Positions 8,045 through 16,733 of a stretch of DNA of 64,000 nt are shown one piece after another. A program made the position numbers and the translations under genes. Numbering within the stretch: the first letter of the stretch is position 1; the number at the start of each line of letters is the position of its first letter. The stretch spans positions 1 through 64,000 of the forward strand of contig JAAFGT010000007.1 of NCBI GenBank assembly GCA_010365215.1. Reading direction: 5' to 3'. Below the pieces are notes generated by a model. It made no database searches, was not told the DNA's origin, and was given only the letters and a program-made list of their open reading frames with translations. This stretch comes from Acidipila sp. (GTDB lineage Bacteria; Acidobacteriota; Terriglobia; Acidiferrales; UBA7541).

Positions 8045-10606
8045 TTAATAATTCACTCGCAGCTCCCAGCCTCCGGGCGAATCCGGTATCGTGACGGTAA
8101 CCGCCTTCGCCTTCGCGTCGTAGCGCCAACCCCCGAGCGTGCCTTCGCCGCTGCGAAGCTCTCGCGGCTCGCGATCAGCGTTAAAAACCGTTACTTGGAT
8201 GCCGCGCCACCAAGGCTGAAAAGTTCCCTCGCGCGCCGATCCGCGAACGCGAACCGTTTTCTTGTCCCTCTCACACGTGTAATTCACGCGCAGATATACC
8301 CCTCGGGTGTACGCGAAGGTGTGTCCATCATCCAGATAGAGCGCGCCGCGACATTCCGCGCCGGGATAGACGCGCAGTTCAAGCGCCCCCTCGGGCGTCT
8401 CGCTGGTAGATTGCACCTGCGGCTGCTGAGGCAGTATGGCGCCCGCGCGCACGAAGATCGGAACCACGTCAAGCGCCGGCTTCACTTCCATTAGTGGTCT
8501 CGCCGCAACCATCTCCGAGCTCCAATAGTCGTACCACTCGCCCGGAGGAAATTTCGCTTTGTACGCATCGAGCGTCTCCTGGACCACCGGCGCGATCAAC
8601 AGGTCGCGTCCAAAAAGAAATTCGCGGTTCTCGTCGTAGAACTCTTCCGCCTGCGGGTATTCCAAAAACACCGGCCGCATCAAGGGAATGCCGGTACGGG
8701 TCATGGCTTCGACACCGGTGTAAATGTAGGGAAGCAGCCGATAACGCAATTCGATGTAACGCCGGCGGATGGCTTCCTGCTCCGGTCCGTGCACCCAGGG
8801 CTCCTGGTCGGCACTATCTTTGTGGGTATGGTTGCGAAAGAGTGGTTGAAATGCGCCCAGCTCAATCCACCGCGTCAGCAAATCCGCCGGCGGGCTGCCG
8901 ACAAATCCTCCCACATCCGCGCCCACCAGTGGATAGCCGGAAAGACCCAGGCCCAGCAGCGTGGGTATGGTCATCCCCAGATGGTTCCACGTGCTGCTGT
9001 TGTCGCCCGTCCACGAAGCGGCGTAGCGCTGCGCGCCCGCAAATGCCGCGCGGGTGAGCACGAATGGCCTTTCGTTGGGGCGCAGCTGCAGCACACCTTG
9101 ATATGTGGCGCGGGCATTCTCCATTCCATACACGTTATGGATCGCGTTGTGCCCCAGCGTGCCGCCGTCGTCCAGCCGGTGAACCACATCCAGGGGCATG
9201 GTCTTGTCCGCCCGGTTAAAAATTGCCGGCTCGTTCATGTCGTTCCAGAACCCGGAAATACCCACATGCACGAAATAGTTGTACAGCGAACCCCACCAGC
9301 GCCGCACACGCGAAAGCGTAAAATCGGGGAAAACGCACTCTCCGGGCCACACATCGCCGGTGTACAGAGATCCGTCCGCATTTTTCACGAAGGTGTCGCC
9401 AGCCAGACCTCCGTCATAAGGGCCGTAGCCCGATTCCTTTTTAATGTGCAGGTCGGTGATGGCCACGGTATGGAATCCGGCAGCGAGCAGATCGCCGATC
9501 ATCTGCTCGAAATGCGGGAACCGTTTGCGATCCACGGTAAAAGCCCGGTTGCCATCCTGGTAGTCGATATCGAGGTAGAGGGCGTCGGCCGGAATTTTCT
9601 TCGCGCGGAAGAGGCGCGCAATTTCGCGCACTCGCGCCTCGCTATCATAGCTCCAGCGGGACTGCTGGTATCCGAGGGCCCAGAGCGGAGGCAGCGGTGT
9701 ACGCCCAATCAGCGCAGTAAATTCTTCAATCACCGTCTTCGGCTCGGGCCCGGCAAAAAAATAATAGTTCAGCTCGCCGCCATCGGCGCCGAAGGAATAG
9801 TGCACAGCCGAATCTTCCCCGAAATCGAAGCTCGAGCGGTAGGTGTTATCCAGAAAAACGCCATAGGCTGTGCCGTGACGCAACCCGAGGAAGAAGGGAA
9901 TCGCCTTGTAAAGCGGGTCGGTGGACTCCTGCCAGGAATACGCATCGGTATTCCACATCGTGAAAACGCGATTGCGCCGGTTGAGCGGGCCGGCCTTGTC
10001 GCCCAGCCCGTAATAGAATTCCTCGGCGGGCATTTTCTTCCATGCGCGGACGCGAGCGCCATCCCACGCCATGGGCCGGGACGCATCGTCCGCCGACAAA
10101 ACATTTCCTTTGCGGTCGAGAAAGCTGATCACCACAGGTGAGCGTTTGACTCGCACCACGATGCCGCCCGCAGTCATGCGTACTTCATCGTCTGTTTCTT
10201 CGATCTTGACGGCCGGCCCGGCGGCTTGCTCCACCACCGCCCACGAACGGTCGGTCGCGAATCTGCCGTTCGTTGCCATGCGCACGCGAATCACTCCGTC
10301 GCGAAAAGCAGTTATGCGCACACGCGCGGGCTCAGCCACCAATTCGATTCCATCAGGAATGCGTTCCACTCGACCGACCGCGCCGAGATGTTGCCATCCA
10401 GCACGCTGAGCAGCGAGGGGAACCACAGCCGCGAGCAGCAGATGGAACGCGAACACTAAACGAAACGCCAGCACGAAACGAAAAAGGCCCCGGTGCGCGA
10501 TCCGGTGAGTAAATTGCTGAATCCTGCATTTAGCATTACGCAGCCTCGCGCTATCGGAAAGCAGGTGCGCGGAGTGCATCGGCGGTGAGATCGAGAATTT
10601 GCTCAT
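8045..10606 (-). CDS. GH31-family glycoside hydrolase (alpha-glucosidase/alpha-xylosidase type), exported
   Basis: An 853-residue GH31 enzyme. The nucleophile Asp is in GFWNDMNEPAIF (about residue 455) and the acid/base Asp in SWTGDNSSTWNHL. LGYQQSRWSYDSEARVREI and LPADALYLDIDY-like motifs mark the barrel, and beta-sandwich domains follow. The start at 10606 overlaps the MFS stop as TGATG, so translation is probably coupled. A hydrophobic export segment (about 42-68, ending LAAQ) follows a long N-terminal stretch, so the mature enzyme is probably periplasmic or outside; a start nearer the segment cannot be excluded. Third gene of the LacI-MFS-GH31 operon. Exact substrate cannot be told from sequence. 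Confidence 0.93.
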   Translation of the reverse strand: MSKFSISPPMHSAHLLSDSARLRNAKCRIQQFTHRIAHRGLFRFVLAFRLVFAFHLLLAAVVPLAAQRAGWQHLGAVGRVERIPDGIELVAEPARVRITAFRDGVIRVRMATNGRFATDRSWAVVEQAAGPAVKIEETDDEVRMTAGGIVVRVKRSPVVISFLDRKGNVLSADDASRPMAWDGARVRAWKKMPAEEFYYGLGDKAGPLNRRNRVFTMWNTDAYSWQESTDPLYKAIPFFLGLRHGTAYGVFLDNTYRSSFDFGEDSAVHYSFGADGGELNYYFFAGPEPKTVIEEFTALIGRTPLPPLWALGYQQSRWSYDSEARVREIARLFRAKKIPADALYLDIDYQDGNRAFTVDRKRFPHFEQMIGDLLAAGFHTVAITDLHIKKESGYGPYDGGLAGDTFVKNADGSLYTGDVWPGECVFPDFTLSRVRRWWGSLYNYFVHVGISGFWNDMNEPAIFNRADKTMPLDVVHRLDDGGTLGHNAIHNVYGMENARATYQGVLQLRPNERPFVLTRAAFAGAQRYAASWTGDNSSTWNHLGMTIPTLLGLGLSGYPLVGADVGGFVGSPPADLLTRWIELGAFQPLFRNHTHKDSADQEPWVHGPEQEAIRRRYIELRYRLLPYIYTGVEAMTRTGIPLMRPVFLEYPQAEEFYDENREFLFGRDLLIAPVVQETLDAYKAKFPPGEWYDYWSSEMVAARPLMEVKPALDVVPIFVRAGAILPQQPQVQSTSETPEGALELRVYPGAECRGALYLDDGHTFAYTRGVYLRVNYTCERDKKTVRVRGSAREGTFQPWWRGIQVTVFNADREPRELRSGEGTLGGWRYDAKAKAVTVTIPDSPGGWELRVNY

Positions 10607-11820
10607 CACCTCTCCGTGTGTGCCACGCGGGTGGCCAGGCCGTGTGTCGCTGGGCGCACCAAAATCATCATCGCCACCAGCGCCGCCAAAGGAATGATCA
10701 GTCCCTTCTGCAGGCTCCCGCTTCGCGTTGATTCCAGGCCCACCAGCCAGGGCATTGCCGCCCCACCCAGGCCAGCCAGCGTGAACATGAGCCCGCCGAG
10801 TCGACGGGAAGAGACGCCCAAGCCCTCCCAAAGCCAGGTCACCAAAATCGGAAAAATGGCGGCGAGTCCAAGTCCGGCGGCGCCTAACGAAAGCGTGAGC
10901 TGCATCGAACTGCTTGCTCCCAACATCGCGGCAGAGCTTACTAATGTCACGGCGAGTCCTCCGAGGACATAAATTTTCTCCGACACATGCCGCAGGATCA
11001 CCGGCGCCGCAGCCCGGCCCGCAACCAGCGCGCCCCAGAAGTACGACGGAGTTATCGCCCAGGACAGTTCCGCGGTCGTGCCCAGTCGTTTGGCAAAGGA
11101 TGCCGCCCAGCCCGCCAAAGAATTTTCCGTTCCCACATACAGGAAGAATAGGGCGCCCAGTGACACCAGAAACGGGTAGGACCACTGGCGTACTCCACTC
11201 GTGAACAATTCTTGCGCACGCCTGCGCGGCAATTCCGCCTGCGAGGGCAACAACCATGCCACCAGGCCAGCCGCCAACGCGCAAAACCCCGCCACAAAAA
11301 TCAGGAAAGTTTCCAACCGGTTTGCGCGCAAAGCCAGTCTGGCGAGCGGCGGGCAGCTTACAGCGCCAATCCCCCAGGCAAGATTCAGCAGGCTCAGAGC
11401 TGCCGCGGGCCGCGTCACCGACGCTTCGGCGACAAATAAATTCGTCCCGCTGATCGTTAACCCCAGGCCCATTCCAAATATCCCCGCCGAAAGCAGCCCC
11501 GCCGTCCAGGATCCCAGCCCCAGCGCGGCGATCCCCGCTCCGCTGGCCACGAATCCCGCGGCAATGGTGAAGCGATAACCCCAGGAGGGCAGCAACGCGC
11601 TGGATAAAGCGACCCCGCCGATTGAGCCGAGGAATTGCGCGGTGAAGAACAGGCCGGCTTGCGCATCGGAGAGCGACCAGCGCGAGGAAAGTCCAGGCAG
11701 GAGTGGTCCCAAAAGCGTGGTCGCGACGCCCGTGACCACAAACCCGGCGTTCAGAACCCGCACGGATAAATTGAGCCGCCGCACCTGAGCAGGAGCAGCG
11801 GCCTCTACAGGTGCAATCAT
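10606..11820 (-). CDS. MFS transporter (sugar permease-like)
   Basis: A 404-residue major-facilitator protein with 12 hydrophobic segments. The first half contains GPLLPGLSSRWSLSDAQAG and FFTAQFLGSIGG, as in fucose/glucose permease-like members. It begins 20 bp after the LacI stop and its own stop overlaps the GH31 start by one base, placing it in the middle of a LacI-MFS-GH31 operon. The likely role is uptake across the inner membrane of the mono- or oligosaccharide released by the neighbouring hydrolases (inference). Confidence 0.88.
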   Translation of the reverse strand: MIAPVEAAAPAQVRRLNLSVRVLNAGFVVTGVATTLLGPLLPGLSSRWSLSDAQAGLFFTAQFLGSIGGVALSSALLPSWGYRFTIAAGFVASGAGIAALGLGSWTAGLLSAGIFGMGLGLTISGTNLFVAEASVTRPAAALSLLNLAWGIGAVSCPPLARLALRANRLETFLIFVAGFCALAAGLVAWLLPSQAELPRRRAQELFTSGVRQWSYPFLVSLGALFFLYVGTENSLAGWAASFAKRLGTTAELSWAITPSYFWGALVAGRAAAPVILRHVSEKIYVLGGLAVTLVSSAAMLGASSSMQLTLSLGAAGLGLAAIFPILVTWLWEGLGVSSRRLGGLMFTLAGLGGAAMPWLVGLESTRSGSLQKGLIIPLAALVAMMILVRPATHGLATRVAHTER

Positions 11821-11840
11821 CCCTGCCCTCTGCGGCCTTC

Positions 11841-12902
11841 CTATTCCAACTGCCGTGCCCGGCAGGTCGACGCGCGAACGATCATCTCCGGCTCCACGGT
11901 TATCTCTTTCGGGTACGACCGGTCGTTGGGATTGGCGATCCGATCGAGCAGCGTGGTCGCGGCAATTTCGCCCATTTTCCGCAGCGGCTGGCGCACCGTG
12001 GTCAGCGCAGGATTCTGGAAAGCAGCGCTCTGAATGTCGTCGAAACCCACCACGGAGACGTCTTCGGGAACGGAATGTCCCGCTTCGCGCAACGCGCGGA
12101 TCGCGCCGATTGCGGAAATGTCGTTAAACGCGAAAAGCGCCGTGAATTTTGCGCCACTGGCCAGAAGTTTTTGCGTCACCTGATATCCCAGCTCGGACGA
12201 GGGGACGTCACCTTCGAGCTGCACCACCAGTTCCGGCTCCACGCGCAGGTCCAGTTGCCGTGCCGCTTCGCGGATGGCGTTCCAGCGCACGCGCGTGTCC
12301 GAGCTGAACTCCTGCCCTTTGATAAACACCATGCGGCGATGCCCCAGGGAGTGCAAGTGTTCCATTGCCAGGCTTGCGGCGCGCCGGTGATTCAGCGCAA
12401 GATTGGTCACCCCGGGGATGCTCCGGTGGCCCGACACCGCCACCACAGGCACGGGCAGTTGGTGCACCAGCGGAGTATCCACAGCGATGAGCCCCTCGAT
12501 AGACCGTTCCAGCAGGATCCTGGGATATTCCTCGAGCAGGTGCGGCTGATGCCGGTGGCTCACCACCATCGAAAGGTAACCTTCCCGCAGTAAATAATCC
12601 TCAATTCCGCTCATCACCAGCGCTGCGTACCCTTCGCTGATTTCCGGCACCACCACGCCCAGAGTAAAGCTGCGTTGCCGCCGAAGCGCTCGCGCCGTGA
12701 AGTTCGGCCGGTAGTTGAAGCGCCGCGCCGCGGCAAACACCCTTTCCTGGGTCTTGCGTGGAATCGAAGCTGCCGCGGGCGAGCGATTCATGACCAGGGA
12801 CACGCTGGCCGGCGATAACTTCAGATGATCGGCCAGGGATTTTAGACTGACGGGCAGAGCCGGGCTCTCCGCAGCGGAGTCGACGGCCCGTTTTCGCAGC
12901 AT
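11841..12902 (-). CDS. LacI-family transcriptional regulator
   Basis: A 353-residue regulator with an N-terminal LacI helix-turn-helix (VSLKSLADHLKLSPASVSLVMN, with hinge helix ...NYRPNFTARALRR) and a periplasmic-binding-protein-like effector domain (LGVVVPEIS onward, FNDISAIGAIRAL, VSVVGFDDIQSA). The start at 12902 gives normal family length; the longer frame to 13040 would cross the operator. It is first gene of the LacI-MFS-GH31 operon and divergent from the TonB receptor. A perfect LacI-type palindrome lies 84 bp before its start. It probably represses both arms until a sugar ligand binds (inference). Confidence 0.94.
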   Translation of the reverse strand: MLRKRAVDSAAESPALPVSLKSLADHLKLSPASVSLVMNRSPAAASIPRKTQERVFAAARRFNYRPNFTARALRRQRSFTLGVVVPEISEGYAALVMSGIEDYLLREGYLSMVVSHRHQPHLLEEYPRILLERSIEGLIAVDTPLVHQLPVPVVAVSGHRSIPGVTNLALNHRRAASLAMEHLHSLGHRRMVFIKGQEFSSDTRVRWNAIREAARQLDLRVEPELVVQLEGDVPSSELGYQVTQKLLASGAKFTALFAFNDISAIGAIRALREAGHSVPEDVSVVGFDDIQSAAFQNPALTTVRQPLRKMGEIAATTLLDRIANPNDRSYPKEITVEPEMIVRASTCRARQLE

Positions 12903-12949
12903 GCGCGGCAGTGTGACAGAAGGATAACGGGGCAGCAAGGTAAAAATCC

Positions 12950-12979
12950 TTGACAAAGCCTGCGCACGCAGACTACGCT
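12950..12979 (+). promoter_or_regulatory. Predicted sigma-70 promoter of the TonB receptor operon
   Basis: TTGACA (12950-12955) is followed after 18 bp by TACGCT (12974-12979). The -35 is perfect; the -10 is weak (TAnnnT). The LacI-type operator starts 7 bp downstream, so it would cover the start site and early transcribed region, which suits repression. Confidence 0.5.
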
Positions 12980-12985
12980 GCCCGC

Positions 12986-13001
12986 AGTAAATCGTTTTAC
13001 T
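12986..13001. promoter_or_regulatory. LacI-family operator palindrome
   Basis: AGTAAATCGTTTTACT has perfect 6-bp arms (AGTAAA/TTTACT) around a CG-containing centre, the usual form of LacI/CcpA-family operators. It sits in the intergenic region between the divergent LacI gene and the TonB receptor, so a single site could control both transcripts. Confidence 0.75.
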
Positions 13002-13082
13002 AAGCATGCTCGCGACCGCTCCGCACAAAGTCGCGACCATGCGAGCTTCGGTGATCGCTCATTACCGGGGCAAGGGGATGTC

Positions 13083-16000
13083 ATGTTGAGAAAGTTTCGC
13101 TCGCTCCAGTTCCTTCCGTTCGCCGTAATTTTCCTTCTGCTCGCCGGCCTGCCCGCCCGCGCCCAGTACAACGCCAGCATCGAAGGCACAGTGAAGGATC
13201 AGAATGGCGGCGGCGTTCCCAAGGCCTCTGTCTCGGCCACCGATCAGACCACCGGGCGCGTGCTTCAGACCGATACTGGCGACTCCGGTTTCTATCGCAT
13301 CCCCGGTCTCGCGCCAGGTAAGTACACGGTAGCGGTGGAAGGGTCAGGTTTCAAAAAGAGCGAAACGAAAGATGTCATCGTGGAAGCTGAGCAGGTCCGC
13401 GGCCTCGATATCGCCCTGGAGATCGGCACGGTCTCCCAAACGGTCGAAGTCAACGGCGACATCGCCGCTCCGCTGCAAACCGAAAACGCCAGTGTCAACA
13501 ACACGTTCGGTTCTGTTGAGGTTCTGGCTCTCCCTCAGTTCGGCAGGGATCCTTACGAGTTGATTCGCCTGACCCCGGGCGTATTCGGCGATGCGGCGCG
13601 GGCTGGGAATGGAAACGCTTTCGCGCTTCCCCAACAGGTAGGTCCCGGCGGCTCCAACAACGCCATTTTCCAGACCGAAAACCAGGTGCAAATTGTCTCC
13701 AACGGGCAGCGCGTCACGGCCAACGCTTACTATCTCGACGGAGCCAGCATCAACAGCTTGAGCAACGGCGGCGCGGCGGTGATTACGCCCAATCAGGAGT
13801 CCGTGCAGGAAATGGTAGTGACCTCCGCGTCTTACAATGCCCAGCAGGGGCGTAACTCCGGAGCGCAAATCGAAACCATCAGCAGGGCTGGCGCCAATGA
13901 CTTCCACGGAAGCGCCCTCGCGCACTTCAACGACAAAGGTTTCAACTCTTTTAATAAGTTCCTCGGCGCAAACAACGTGCCCCTGTCTTCCATCTCGTGC
14001 GAGGGCGGTTCGTTCAAGATTGTCGCCCAGCACTGTCCCACCAGGAACGATCAGAGGTACCGCGATTACGCCGCCAGCATCGGCGGCCCGATCATTCGCA
14101 ACAAACTCTTTTTCTTTTTCTCGTATGAGGGTTTGCGGTTAAGCAACACCATCGTCTCCCGCTCCGTGAAGCTCGAGACCCCGGCCTTTGAGCAGTATGT
14201 GAAGCAGGTGAATCCGAATAGCATCGCGGCGAAGATCTTCAGCACTCCCGGCATCACTCCGCGGATCACCAGCACCATTTCCCAAACGGACTGCTGCTCT
14301 CTCATCACCAATCCCGCGGACCCCAATTTCCATTCGTTGGGCACCTGGTATCAGCCCGGCATCGGCATCGGTCAGGCCATCGGCAACGGCCCCGACGGTA
14401 CTCCGGACTGGGGTATCTTTGACGTTACGCGGCCCAATTCAAGCACCGGCAACCAATACAACGGCCGCGTGGACTATGCGCGTGAAAAGGACCAGTTCTT
14501 TGCCAGCACTTATATTGTGAACCTTACCAACTTGAACGGCGGGATTAGGCCGATTGAGGATGTCGTTTTCCCAGGCAAAAACTATGTCGGTACCCTCGGT
14601 TGGACACGCACCATCTCGTCCACCCTCCTCAATGAGGCGCGCTTTAATTTTACGCGCTTCTCGTTCGACCAGTTGAAGCCGGTCGGTAATACCAACTACG
14701 GGATTCCGCAGATCCGCCTTTTCGACTTCGATGCCGGCGGCTTGGGCGACGTGGGTACCCTGCTGGGCATCGGGCAGTCCGGCACCACTCCGGGCAAGCT
14801 GGCGGAGAACACCTTTGATTTCCGCGATAACGTAAGCTGGCTTCATCGCAATCACGCTTTCCGGTTCGGTGTGGATCTTTCGCGCGAGCAGAACAACGAC
14901 AATGAGCCCGGCTTCGAGCGCCCCAATTACCAGTTCCGCGGCCTGCTGAATTTTGCCAACGACGCGTGCTGCTTCTTCGAAGGTTTGGGTTTCGACCCCA
15001 GGACCGGCGGCAATATCAATGGCCAGCGATACTTCCGCACTTCAGCGTATTCCTTGTTTGCTCAGGACGACTGGAAAATCCGTTCGAACTTGACCTTGAA
15101 TCTCGGCCTGCGCTGGGAATATTTTTCGCCGGTCACCGAAGATAAAGGGCTCATGAGCAACTACATCTTCGGCTCGCAAGGTTTCGTGAACGGCTCGGTG
15201 CAAACCGTGAAGCAGTTGTACAAGCCCGACAAAAACAATTTCGGCCCTCGCCTGGGGTTCGCCTACAGTCCCAACATGTGGCGCCAAAGAGTTGTAATCC
15301 GTGGAGGTTTTGGAGTTCTGTTCAACCGCCCGTACAACACCGAGTTCAGCAACATCCGCCAGAACACGCCCTATGTCGGCCAGGCCGGCACCTGCTGCTT
15401 CTTTGATCCGGGCAAGATTACCGGCCCGCCACCGGGCTCCGGCATTCTCTACGGAATTGGATCGAGCAGCTCTGCTACCAGTTTCGCGCCCAATCCTAAC
15501 TTCGCTTTTGGTGTCGCACCGGACGGCGCTCTCTGCGGCAATGCCGCGTGTACACAAATCATTAAAGTGGACATCTTCGGCGCTCTTCCCAACGAGCCCA
15601 CTCCCTACGTCTATGTGTTCTCGTTGCAAACGCAAGTCGACCTTTTCAAGAACTGGCAGGGCACCTTGGGCTATCAGGGGAGCAGAAGCCGCAAACTGGT
15701 TCGGACCATCGACTTGAATCGCTTCACTCCGGGTGACACCTTTGACGGCAATATTGACGGAGTCATGAGCTCCAGCGCGAACGGCGTACCCTGCGGCCCG
15801 GGAAACCCCGCTTGTCAGGCTCCCGTGGTAGTTGGCAATAACCGCTTCGCCAGGGTCTTTTTCCCGCTACCCGACGTCAACGCCAGCTTTGACGCGATGA
15901 TCGCTCAACTCACCCATCGCTTCTCCAGCGGGTTCACTTTCTCGACTTTGTACACCTGGAGTCATTCCATCGACACCACCTCTTATGAGATCGGGTTCCA

Positions 16001-16655
16001 GCAGACCGACCCATCCAATCAGGCCATCAACAAGGGCCGTTCTGATTTCGATGTGCGGCATAACTTCCAAATGTCCGGCTACTATGAGCTGCCTTTCCTC
16101 AGCCACCGTCATGATCTGGTGGGCACCCTGCTCGGCGGCTGGACGGTGGGAGGCGTTCTCGACAGGCACAGCGGGCTTCCGTTCACCGCGCTGATCGGAG
16201 CATGCAATCCCAGCAATGACCGGAACGGCGACTCGTACTGTCCCGATATGCCACAGGTATATACCGGCGGGAAAATCCCCTATCCCACGAAGCAGCAGTG
16301 GCAGAACGGAGTGTTCCCCAATCCGGCTGCCAGTTTCCCGGGAGCTTCGAATCCGCCAGCGCCGGGAACTTTTGGCCCTGGCTGCCATTGCCGCAACATC
16401 TTTACCGGCCCGGGCTACTTCGACGTCGATTTCTCCTTTGGCAAGAATTTCAAATTCCCCGGTACGCGAATGTTGGGCGAGAGGGCTGGCCTCGAGCTTC
16501 GCGCCAATCTGTTCAACGCCTTCAACATACTCAATCTCGAGCCATTGGCTCCCGCATCTTCGCCGACCGACATCACCAACACCGGCCAGTTCGGCCGGCC
16601 CCTGGATGGGCTCTCCGGCCGCGTCATCGAATTTCAGGCACGGTTTAGCTTCTAA
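13083..16655 (+). CDS. Oar-like TonB-dependent receptor with carboxypeptidase-regulatory domain
   Basis: A 1190-residue outer-membrane protein. A signal peptide (cleavage near PARAQ) is followed by a carboxypeptidase-regulatory-like beta-sandwich (about 30-110; IEGTVKDQNGGGVPKASVSA, GFYRIPGLAPGKYTV), a plug region (about 120-260) and a beta barrel ending in the aromatic FQARFSF. This size and order are typical of the Oar/TonB receptors expanded in Acidobacteriota. AAGGGG lies shortly before the start. Control by the adjacent LacI operator and the flanking GH39 and GH31 genes suggest import of an oligosaccharide across the outer membrane (inference). Confidence 0.93.
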   Translation: MLRKFRSLQFLPFAVIFLLLAGLPARAQYNASIEGTVKDQNGGGVPKASVSATDQTTGRVLQTDTGDSGFYRIPGLAPGKYTVAVEGSGFKKSETKDVIVEAEQVRGLDIALEIGTVSQTVEVNGDIAAPLQTENASVNNTFGSVEVLALPQFGRDPYELIRLTPGVFGDAARAGNGNAFALPQQVGPGGSNNAIFQTENQVQIVSNGQRVTANAYYLDGASINSLSNGGAAVITPNQESVQEMVVTSASYNAQQGRNSGAQIETISRAGANDFHGSALAHFNDKGFNSFNKFLGANNVPLSSISCEGGSFKIVAQHCPTRNDQRYRDYAASIGGPIIRNKLFFFFSYEGLRLSNTIVSRSVKLETPAFEQYVKQVNPNSIAAKIFSTPGITPRITSTISQTDCCSLITNPADPNFHSLGTWYQPGIGIGQAIGNGPDGTPDWGIFDVTRPNSSTGNQYNGRVDYAREKDQFFASTYIVNLTNLNGGIRPIEDVVFPGKNYVGTLGWTRTISSTLLNEARFNFTRFSFDQLKPVGNTNYGIPQIRLFDFDAGGLGDVGTLLGIGQSGTTPGKLAENTFDFRDNVSWLHRNHAFRFGVDLSREQNNDNEPGFERPNYQFRGLLNFANDACCFFEGLGFDPRTGGNINGQRYFRTSAYSLFAQDDWKIRSNLTLNLGLRWEYFSPVTEDKGLMSNYIFGSQGFVNGSVQTVKQLYKPDKNNFGPRLGFAYSPNMWRQRVVIRGGFGVLFNRPYNTEFSNIRQNTPYVGQAGTCCFFDPGKITGPPPGSGILYGIGSSSSATSFAPNPNFAFGVAPDGALCGNAACTQIIKVDIFGALPNEPTPYVYVFSLQTQVDLFKNWQGTLGYQGSRSRKLVRTIDLNRFTPGDTFDGNIDGVMSSSANGVPCGPGNPACQAPVVVGNNRFARVFFPLPDVNASFDAMIAQLTHRFSSGFTFSTLYTWSHSIDTTSYEIGFQQTDPSNQAINKGRSDFDVRHNFQMSGYYELPFLSHRHDLVGTLLGGWTVGGVLDRHSGLPFTALIGACNPSNDRNGDSYCPDMPQVYTGGKIPYPTKQQWQNGVFPNPAASFPGASNPPAPGTFGPGCHCRNIFTGPGYFDVDFSFGKNFKFPGTRMLGERAGLELRANLFNAFNILNLEPLAPASSPTDITNTGQFGRPLDGLSGRVIEFQARFSF

Positions 16656-16673
16656 TTCTCTTTACCTTGGTTC

Positions 16674-16703
16674 CGCGGGGGCGCCGCTCGCTGCGTCCCC
16701 GCG
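16674..16703 (+). other. Intercistronic GC-rich hairpin between TonB receptor and GH39
   Basis: An 11-bp inverted repeat (16674-16684 with 16693-16703, one mismatch, 8-nt loop) lies 18 bp after the receptor stop and 30 bp before the GH39 start. The following bases contain TCTTTTCTG but no uninterrupted T-run. It may reduce downstream expression or stabilise the receptor mRNA (inference). Confidence 0.5.
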
Positions 16704-16733
16704 TCTTCCCGGTCTTTTCTGTGGAGTCTCTCG

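Noticed and set aside
10607-11284. N-terminal extension of the GH31 gene to 11284
   Set aside because: It lies wholly inside the MFS gene in another frame. The start at 10606, overlapping the MFS stop as TGATG, is normal operon structure.
12903-13040. Longer LacI start at 13040
   Set aside because: It would place the operator within the coding sequence and add residues before the helix-turn-helix that LacI proteins lack.
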